Part shown: positions 58,190 through 64,000 of the stretch, in pieces | Numbering within the stretch: position 1 is the stretch's first letter | Layout: each line of letters starts with the position of its first letter | Source of the DNA: Gemmatimonadota bacterium | Lineage (GTDB): Bacteria > Gemmatimonadota > Gemmatimonadetes > Palauibacterales > Palauibacteraceae | NCBI GenBank assembly: GCA_022826685.1 | Contig: JAJDUL010000028.1 | Location: forward strand, 54,321 to 118,320 | Reading direction: 5' to 3' | Length of the DNA stretch: 64,000 nt | Program-made: the position numbers and the translations under genes | The notes under the pieces: model-generated | The model's database searches: none | What the model saw: the letters and a program-made list of their open reading frames with translations, nothing else | What the model was told of the DNA's origin: nothing

Positions 58190-59641
58190 ATGGCCTGGCT
58201 GCAGACACACTGGATCGCGGTGGCTCTCCTCGCCGTGTACGGCGCCCTGCTTGTGCGGCACGCGATCGAGGGCCGGCGCGGGACGAAGGGCCGGGCGGAC
58301 TACTACGTCGGCGGGCGGTCGATGGGTGGAGTCGTGCTCGGCCTCTCCTTCTTCGCGACCTACTCGAGCACGAACAGCTTCGTCGGCTTCTCGGGACAGG
58401 CGTACACCTACGGGGCGCCGTGGCTGCTGCTCGCGCCCGCCGTCGTCATCTTCTCCCTCTCGGCCTGGATATGGGTCGCGCCGAGGCTCCGCGCCTTCAC
58501 GGGGGCGGTCGACTCGGTCACCCTCGCCGACTACGTGGGGTTCCGCTTCGAGAGCCGGGCCGCGCGCGTCCTGGCGGCGGTCATCGTGATCTTTGCCAGC
58601 TTCCTGTACATGATCGCGGTCTTCAAGGGGATCGGGAATCTGCTCGAGATCTTCCTCGACATTCCCTACAGGGGCGCGATCGGGTTCGTGTTCATCGTCG
58701 TCGTCCTCTATACGGCGGTCGGGGGGTTCATCTCGGTCGTGAAGACGGATGCGGTACAGGGGATCGTGATGTCCATCGCCGCCATCCTCCTCTTCTGGGG
58801 GACGCTGAACAGCGCCGGGGGGCTGGAGGCCATCGACGCGATCCGCGCGGCGCCGGCCACCTCGGGACTCTTCCGCTGGGACGCGGCGATGCCCTTCCCC
58901 GTCCTCGTCGGGATCATCGTGGCCGGGACGCTCAAGTTCATCGTCGATCCGAGACAGCTCTCGCGCTTCTATGCGCTCGCCGATCCGACGGCGGTGCGCC
59001 GGGGACTCGTCGTGTCGACGATCGCGTTCCTGGGCGTGTACACGCTCCTCCTCCCGATCGGACTCTACGCCCACGCGGTGATCGGCAGCGGGCTCGCGGA
59101 ATCGGATCTCGTCGTGCCGACGCTGCTCGGAGATGCGGGGATCCTGCCGGCGCTCCCGGCGGCGTTCATCCTCGTGGCCATGCTCGCGGCGGCGATGTCG
59201 TCACTGGACAGCGTGCTGCTCGTGATGGCGTCGACGTGGGAGCGGGACGTGATCTCGCTCTTCCGGCCGCGGGCGGATGAGGGGCGGGCCGTGGCGCATA
59301 CGCGGTTCTGGGTCGCGCTGTTCGCGATCATCACGGCCTGGCTCGCGCTGAATCCGCCGGGGAGCATCGTCACGCTGACGGCGTTCTCCGGCGGTCTCTA
59401 TGCGGCCTGCTTCTTCCCGGCCGTCGTGCTCGGCCTGCTCTGGCGGCGAGGTACGGGCGCGGGAGCCGTCGCCTCGCTCCTGACCGGCTTCACGGTGCTG
59501 CTGTTCTGGGATGTGGTTCCGTTCTCCGGCGCCGTGCACGAGGTGTTCCCCGCGATGGCGCTCTCGCTCGCCGCCTACGTGGCCTGCGGCCTCGCGGCCC
59601 CGCCGCTGGCTGCGGCACGCCGCCTCGACATCAAGCTCTGA
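58190..59641 (+). CDS. Sodium:solute symporter (SSS family)
   Basis: A 483-residue transporter with about thirteen hydrophobic segments. DYYVGGRSMGGVVLGLSFFATYSSTNSFVGF at residues 38-70 (shown here as the family signature region), the GRSM and FATYSS motifs, MLAAAMSSLDSVLLV near residue 335 and the intracellular ERDVISLFRP loop identify the SSS family. It imports an organic solute with sodium. The substrate is not determined; neighbouring peptidase and PLP-enzyme genes suggest an amino acid or amine. The 3' end overlaps the Nudix gene by 11 nt. Confidence 0.92.
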   Translation: MAWLQTHWIAVALLAVYGALLVRHAIEGRRGTKGRADYYVGGRSMGGVVLGLSFFATYSSTNSFVGFSGQAYTYGAPWLLLAPAVVIFSLSAWIWVAPRLRAFTGAVDSVTLADYVGFRFESRAARVLAAVIVIFASFLYMIAVFKGIGNLLEIFLDIPYRGAIGFVFIVVVLYTAVGGFISVVKTDAVQGIVMSIAAILLFWGTLNSAGGLEAIDAIRAAPATSGLFRWDAAMPFPVLVGIIVAGTLKFIVDPRQLSRFYALADPTAVRRGLVVSTIAFLGVYTLLLPIGLYAHAVIGSGLAESDLVVPTLLGDAGILPALPAAFILVAMLAAAMSSLDSVLLVMASTWERDVISLFRPRADEGRAVAHTRFWVALFAIITAWLALNPPGSIVTLTAFSGGLYAACFFPAVVLGLLWRRGTGAGAVASLLTGFTVLLFWDVVPFSGAVHEVFPAMALSLAAYVACGLAAPPLAAARRLDIKL

Positions 59642-60116
59642 CGCGACCCCGGCCGTCCGTCGCGAGGTCTAGCGCCAGGGCGAGACGGCAACAGAGCGAC
59701 CCCCGGCGTGCCCCCTCCCGGAGTTCGACCGGCGGCTTCCAGCCCCACTCGGAATACTGGGTGACACCGGGGACGGACTGGGGTACGCGGGGCTCGCCCG
59801 CCACGATCCGGGCCGCGTGCAGGCGCATCTCGAGCCGATAGCCGGTCCGATCGAGCTGGCCCTCGCTAAGGCGGCCGAGGTCCTCCGTCTCGACGCCGAG
59901 CTTCTCGCGGCCGATGCGCCGGACGAGCGCCTCGTCCATCTCGCCTTCGGCATGCGAGCCCGCGGGGAGGCCCCACACGCCGGGGAGATCGGGGTCGTCA
60001 TCGGGGCGGCGCACGAGCAGCCAACGGGGCGCCCCACCGGCCGATTCCGGAGCCTCGATCACGAGGGCCAACGCGGGACGCGAGAGACGGGTCCCGGAGC
60101 CGCCATCGCCCGTCAT
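59631..60116 (-). CDS. Nudix hydrolase-like protein with degenerate Nudix box
   Basis: A 161-residue protein with the Nudix fold outline: WLLVRRPDDDPDLPGVWGLPAGSHAEGEMDEALVRRIGREKLGVE spans residues about 31-76 (motif spelled in parts: GLPAGS, EGEMDEALVRRI, GREKLGV). In the box GX5EX7REUXEEXGU the RE is RR and the EE is RE, so metal ligands are partly lost. It may bind rather than cleave a nucleotide. The start overlaps the CehA-like gene stop (ATGA). Confidence 0.65.
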   Translation of the reverse strand: MTGDGGSGTRLSRPALALVIEAPESAGGAPRWLLVRRPDDDPDLPGVWGLPAGSHAEGEMDEALVRRIGREKLGVETEDLGRLSEGQLDRTGYRLEMRLHAARIVAGEPRVPQSVPGVTQYSEWGWKPPVELREGARRGSLCCRLALALDLATDGRGRVRA

Positions 60117-62623
60117 CGTGCCGCCAGCGTCTCCAGCCGTTCCCGCGCGGCGTCGAAGCGACCGACGAGATTGGGGATGTCCGTGCCGCTGTAGCCCGCG
60201 GTCAGCCTGAGGCGCGCCACGCTGAGGATCGCGAGGAGTTCGTCGGCGGCAGCTCGGCGAGCGACGGGGTCGGAGCTGCCGACGCTTCCGATCCACACGG
60301 GCGCCGTGTGCGCGAACGGGTAGTTCGCCATCATCGGCCAGCGGGCCGGGCCTCCGACGGCGCGCGCGGCGACCCATCCCCCCTCCGGAAGCGTCAGGTC
60401 GCCCTCGAAGCGGCGCGAGCCGGGGCCGTCGAGCCCCTGTCCGCTCCACGCCACCTCACCGTTTACCAGCACCTCGACCCGATCCACCTCCGTGGCGGTC
60501 GCGACTTCGAGCGACCACGAGATCTCTCCGGCGGACACGACACGGCCCGGACCCGCGCCGTCGACGCTGAACTCGAGGAACGGTCCGTTGGTCACGAAGC
60601 TGCGACCGCTTCGTAGCGCGTCCATGTACGTCGACCAGTTCTCCACGGCCCCCGTCTGCGCGTACACACGAGCGGTGCCGATGGCCATCGTGCGGTAGAA
60701 ATTGTTCATCACATCGGTCCCGGCCGAGGGCACGATCGGGATGCCGGCGTTCAGCAGCAGGTGCCAGATCTGCGATGTGAGGACCTCGTCGCTCCACAGG
60801 CAGACGATCTCGAGCGCGTCGAGATCCCCCAGCACCGCGTCGGGGACGAGTTCGATCGGCACGCTGCCGTAGAGGTCTGCGATCGATGCCTCCGCCCAGG
60901 GAGTCGCGCGCGGCATGCCCCGGGTACTCACGGGGTGCACGTAGTACTGGAAGCCTCCCTGGGCCCGGGCATGTCGCAGCGGCTCGGCGTTCACGCGGTC
61001 GTCCGATCCGTAGACCTGGTAGCCGGGTCCCCACACCCAGGGCCAGAACAGGTCGTCGATCCCGATCAGGCCGAGGTGTCCGAGGAAGTGGGAACGGACC
61101 TCCTGCCCGAAACGGACGAACGGCGGGCCGCCGGAGTGCCGCCACGTCCACAGATCCTGATCCTCGAACCGGTTGTGGAGGTTCGCGAGGAGCGGCGTGG
61201 CGAAGTCCAGCGCCTCGCCCAGCATCATCGGCATGAGGTCGTCGGGCGAGAGGTCGTACGGGCCGCCGTAGTTGAGGTGGAAGTGGTGTTCGCCCGAACT
61301 CCAGCCGCCGGCTCGAGCATCCCAGACGGGTGACAGCACGACCTCGACCTCCGCAGCGCCGGATGCGGCACCAACCTGCACCGTCGCCGACGACTCGGGC
61401 GTCGCGAGCCCCTGCACGGCGGAAACCGTGACCTCGCCGCCGGGAACGGTGAGTTCGACCACGCCGGGCGAGTAGAAGAAGACGCGCCCACTCTGCCCGT
61501 CGAATTGCGACGCGGGACCGTCCGGGACCAGCGGGTGTCCCGCGCCGTCCACGACCGCGAGCCGGGCCGCTACCGGAGCGCCGCCTTCCTCGGTCACCGT
61601 CCGTATCCGAAGGCTCGCCGTCGCCACGCCCCAGTCCCAGGCCGTCACCTCCACGGCCTCGACAGGACCACCGGCGGCTCGCACGCGCTTGAGATTCAGC
61701 CGTTCCCCGTCATCGGCCTCGGCGAAGTAGACCCACTCGCCGGACGGATCCCAGGCGGGCGTCAGCGGGAGGCCGCCCGAGGCCAGCAGGATGGACGGCC
61801 CGGGATCCGCCACGTTGAGAAGCCGGAGATCCCACCCCTCCTGCGTCGGCCAGTTGACGGCCACCGTGGACCCATCGGGACTCAGGGCCGGCCGCGCCAT
61901 AGACGCGATGCTCCCCTCGATGAGCGTCCGCGGTTCGGTCGCGTCGCCCGATCGCACAACCACGCGATCGCGGCCGCCGCCCTTCCACAGGTAAACGAGC
62001 GCGCGTTCGCCGGGTTGCGGCTTCAGCTCAAGCCCGGGCGCGTCGGTCACCGGTCGCCGCACGCCGCTCTCGATGTCGACGGCCCACAGATCCAGAGCCC
62101 TGACCTCCGATTCGGCTGACGAGTAGAACAGCTTGGTGCCGTCGGCCGAGAAGGCGGGGTCGAGTTCGAGTCCGGGACTGTCGACGCGGCCGAGTTCCGC
62201 CCCGCTGCTCGCGGCGACCCAGATGATCTCGGTGTCTTCCGTATCGTCGCGTACGAATGCGATCAGTTCGCCGTCCGGCGACCATGCGGGCCGCGCGTCG
62301 ATCCCCCCGCCGCGGGTCAGCCGCCGCGCCACGCCGCTCGCGAGATCCATGACCCAGATCCACCCGTGGGACGCGAACGCCACCCGCTCGCCGTCCGGCG
62401 ATGGGGCCGGATCGATGGGTCCCGCCGTGAGCGTGGGCAGCTCGTAGCCTTCGAGGTACACATGGTGGCCGTACCCCGCGACCTTCGGGTAACGGTTCGT
62501 CCACTGTCCGGCCCCGCTGAAGGGCGACAGTGCGAGACCCAGCGCCGCCACGCCGAGGGGAAGGAACGCCGGAATGCGCGGGCGGCTGGAGGCTGACGAT
62601 GACGAAACCGCGTGTGATCGCAT
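60113..62623 (-). CDS. TolB-like propeller plus CehA/McbA-type PHP metallohydrolase, exported
   Basis: An 836-residue exported protein. After a signal peptide (residues 1-38), residues about 60-330 contain TolB/WD repeats (SPDGERVAFAS, SPDGELIAFV, SPDGSTVAVN). Residues about 460-700 form a PHP-like metallohydrolase of the CehA/McbA type: GEHHFHLNYGG with the HxH pair, LANLHNRF, and a VPSAGTDVMNNFYRT block. The C-terminal part is beta-rich (SWSLEVATATEVDRVEV). Start ATG 62623 has AGGAGG nine bases upstream. Substrate unknown; CehA/McbA hydrolyse phosphate or carbamate esters. Confidence 0.84.
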   Translation of the reverse strand: MRSHAVSSSSASSRPRIPAFLPLGVAALGLALSPFSGAGQWTNRYPKVAGYGHHVYLEGYELPTLTAGPIDPAPSPDGERVAFASHGWIWVMDLASGVARRLTRGGGIDARPAWSPDGELIAFVRDDTEDTEIIWVAASSGAELGRVDSPGLELDPAFSADGTKLFYSSAESEVRALDLWAVDIESGVRRPVTDAPGLELKPQPGERALVYLWKGGGRDRVVVRSGDATEPRTLIEGSIASMARPALSPDGSTVAVNWPTQEGWDLRLLNVADPGPSILLASGGLPLTPAWDPSGEWVYFAEADDGERLNLKRVRAAGGPVEAVEVTAWDWGVATASLRIRTVTEEGGAPVAARLAVVDGAGHPLVPDGPASQFDGQSGRVFFYSPGVVELTVPGGEVTVSAVQGLATPESSATVQVGAASGAAEVEVVLSPVWDARAGGWSSGEHHFHLNYGGPYDLSPDDLMPMMLGEALDFATPLLANLHNRFEDQDLWTWRHSGGPPFVRFGQEVRSHFLGHLGLIGIDDLFWPWVWGPGYQVYGSDDRVNAEPLRHARAQGGFQYYVHPVSTRGMPRATPWAEASIADLYGSVPIELVPDAVLGDLDALEIVCLWSDEVLTSQIWHLLLNAGIPIVPSAGTDVMNNFYRTMAIGTARVYAQTGAVENWSTYMDALRSGRSFVTNGPFLEFSVDGAGPGRVVSAGEISWSLEVATATEVDRVEVLVNGEVAWSGQGLDGPGSRRFEGDLTLPEGGWVAARAVGGPARWPMMANYPFAHTAPVWIGSVGSSDPVARRAAADELLAILSVARLRLTAGYSGTDIPNLVGRFDAARERLETLAAR

Positions 62624-62632
62624 GAGTACCTA

Positions 62633-62646
62633 CCTCCTCACGAGGA
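62633..62646 (-). promoter_or_regulatory. Strong ribosome binding site inside a small hairpin
   Basis: AGGAGG (minus strand, 62638-62633) lies nine bases before the CehA-like ATG. It partly overlaps the inverted repeat TCCT-CACG-AGGA at 62635-62646, which could fold and mask it. Confidence 0.35.
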
Positions 62647-62670
62647 AGCCCGCAGCTGCACGAACTGCAT

Positions 62671-62691
62671 CCGCTCGGCGAGACGGAGCGG
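62671..62691 (-). terminator. Hairpin after the metallopeptidase gene
   Basis: CCGCTC (62671-62676) and GAGCGG (62686-62691) form a perfect 6-bp stem with a 9-nt loop, 47-67 nt past the metallopeptidase stop. No T-run follows. The remainder of the 62624-62737 gap shows no gene. Confidence 0.3.
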
Positions 62692-62737
62692 TCGAGAAGT
62701 CCCTATCCGCTACTCGCCGGGCGGGTTGAGACCGGGG

Positions 62738-64000
62738 TCAGCGCCGCCAAGCGGACGCGCCGGGGAGCCCGCTGCTCACCATCACGTCGAGCCCCGGCTC
62801 CGGAGCCCGGGCGTCCGCCGCGCTCCGGGCCAACGGACCGGAAGGCAGATCGCGGAAGATGGCGCGGACCTGACCCGTGCCCGGATCCCGCAGGATCGCC
62901 ATCGGCGGCTCACTCCCTTCGGCAATCTCGACGCTGCCGCCCGGCCCGGCGAGGGACAGACTCGCCAACTCCGTCTCCCATGCCGGCTCCACGGGAAGCG
63001 CGAACGTGAATCCCGACTCCTCCTCGCCGTCCAGGATCTCGACCATTCCAAAGCTCAGGGCGAACAGTTCGCTGCCATCGGCGCGCCTTCCCGTCAGCGT
63101 GTACGGTCCGACTGCGGGCGGTAGCTGCGGCGTCGTTTCGACGACGAAGGCGGGATCGAGGCGGGGAGCGCCATCCGCATCGGCCCCACCGGATACGAGC
63201 AGCGTCCGGGTGGCGGCGGGAGCCTCCCACACCTCGAGCGTATCCTGTAGCCGGTAGCGCAGCATGTTCGTGAAGTAGTAGTCGCTGACCCACGTCGGAT
63301 CGCAATATGTCATGAAGTCCAGCCTGGTCGTCGGGTCCACCAGCGACCCGCCGTCCCGCGAATCCCAGCCCCACACGCCGACCCGCCCGCCGTCGTAGGG
63401 ATAGCTCAGATCCGGGCCGCCCTCGTCTCCCTGACACAGTACGTGGAACAGGCTCAGGTTATGCCCGAGTTCGTGCGCGAACGTCTCCGCGTTCAATTGT
63501 GAGATGGCGACCTTCCCCGAGTACGGGATCTCATCGGAAAAGAAGGGGAAGGTCGCCCGGCCCGCGATGTCCGCAATATCCGGGATCAGGCCGACCCAAT
63601 GTCCCACTCCATCTTCCATGACCCGGATCCGTCCGACATCCGCTATGAGGTCGCCGGCGTCGTTCGAATCAACCGTGACGCTCGGATGGCGTGTAATCTC
63701 GAAGTCCGCCACCGGGAGATAGGTCCTCGTCTGCCAGAAGAAGTCGTCCTCGGGGTCGGCGGTGCTCACGAACGTTACGGCCTCGCGGTCGTTGTCCCCG
63801 GTCCAGACCATCGGGAGCAGGGTCAGAAGCAGCGGGGGCACGGCCTTCACATCCACCGTCATCCGTCCGCTCTCGGGGATGCGCTTCGAGACGCCGAGAT
63901 TAGGATCGAGCGTCCCATCGGGGTCGATCTCGACCACCACCTCCAGTCCGGGCTGGATCACATCGGCGGAAATGACGGCGTGGGGCGAAAGGTCGAGTTC
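62738..64000 (-). CDS. Zinc metallopeptidase, N-terminus outside the window
   Basis: At least 421 residues, open to the last base of the window, so the gene starts beyond it; the internal GTG at 63961 is not the start. The zinc site is TFAHELGHNLSLFHV (HExxHxxxxxH), with a later DFMTYCDP methionine-turn region, as in metzincin/M66-like peptidases. A beta-rich C-terminal domain follows (LVSGGADADG, TGRRADGSELFALSF). The visible N-terminal part has Ig-like strands (VEIDPDGTL). It lies upstream of the CehA-like gene on the same strand. Family beyond metzincin-type zinc peptidase is not certain. Confidence 0.82.
   Translation of the reverse strand, partial: ELDLSPHAVISADVIQPGLEVVVEIDPDGTLDPNLGVSKRIPESGRMTVDVKAVPPLLLTLLPMVWTGDNDREAVTFVSTADPEDDFFWQTRTYLPVADFEITRHPSVTVDSNDAGDLIADVGRIRVMEDGVGHWVGLIPDIADIAGRATFPFFSDEIPYSGKVAISQLNAETFAHELGHNLSLFHVLCQGDEGGPDLSYPYDGGRVGVWGWDSRDGGSLVDPTTRLDFMTYCDPTWVSDYYFTNMLRYRLQDTLEVWEAPAATRTLLVSGGADADGAPRLDPAFVVETTPQLPPAVGPYTLTGRRADGSELFALSFGMVEILDGEEESGFTFALPVEPAWETELASLSLAGPGGSVEIAEGSEPPMAILRDPGTGQVRAIFRDLPSGPLARSAADARAPEPGLDVMVSSGLPGASAWRR

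Overview
The window is high-GC, densely coded bacterial chromosome with about 49 genes on both strands and almost no intergenic space. It contains no RNA gene, CRISPR array, insertion sequence or prophage that I can see. Gram-negative features are a Kdo-hydroxylase-like protein, secreted quinoprotein and c-type heme proteins, and many exported peptidases. Together with numerous GTG starts and 4-nt start/stop overlaps, the mix of S9, M1, M24 and gamma-glutamyl peptidases with amidohydrolases and a PQQ dehydrogenase resembles Gemmatimonadota. That placement is an inference from gene content, held with moderate confidence.

Layout. (1) 0.3-17.5 kb is an alpha-glucan (glycogen) block: glucan phosphorylase, branching enzyme, glycogen synthase and two GH57 enzymes. 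Between the phosphorylase and the branching enzyme lies a cluster of seven genes: four ATP-grasp ligases, two alpha/beta-hydrolases and one S51-like hydrolase. It is laid out as a five-gene minus-strand operon diverging from a two-gene plus-strand operon. I consider it the best candidate for an undescribed biosynthetic system. (2) 17.5-28.7 kb carries a lipoprotein hydrolase, a DinB-like protein, then a MoxR/DUF58/DUF4350/DUF4129 membrane cluster converging on a fused RDD-SpoIIM membrane protein, followed by an ABC exporter operon. (3) 28.8-38.9 kb carries an M1 peptidase, a YeiB-like membrane protein, an S9 peptidase, an AlkZ-like glycosylase with an apparent CTG start, and a YVTN propeller / twin-repeat heme protein / L-2-hydroxyglutarate oxidase operon. 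(4) 38.9-41.6 kb has an AbrB/PIN toxin-antitoxin pair whose toxin seems to start at ATT, a class II aldolase and a YpdA-like reductase. (5) 41.6-64 kb is mainly catabolic and exported: two amidohydrolases, M24 and S9 peptidases, a CoA-transferase, a PQQ dehydrogenase with a cytochrome domain, RidA, the Kdo hydroxylase, gamma-glutamyltransferase, thymidine kinase, a PLP lyase, a sodium-solute symporter, a Nudix protein, a CehA-type metallohydrolase and a zinc metallopeptidase cut by the window end.

How the genes work together. The glucan genes provide synthesis (GlgA), branching (GlgB), remodelling (GH57 4-alpha-glucanotransferase) and phosphorolysis (GlgP). The peptidases, amidohydrolases, GGT and symporter point to life on peptides and amides. 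The LhgO operon and the PQQ dehydrogenase could feed electrons into c-type cytochromes. All function calls rest on motifs read by eye; no database search was possible.
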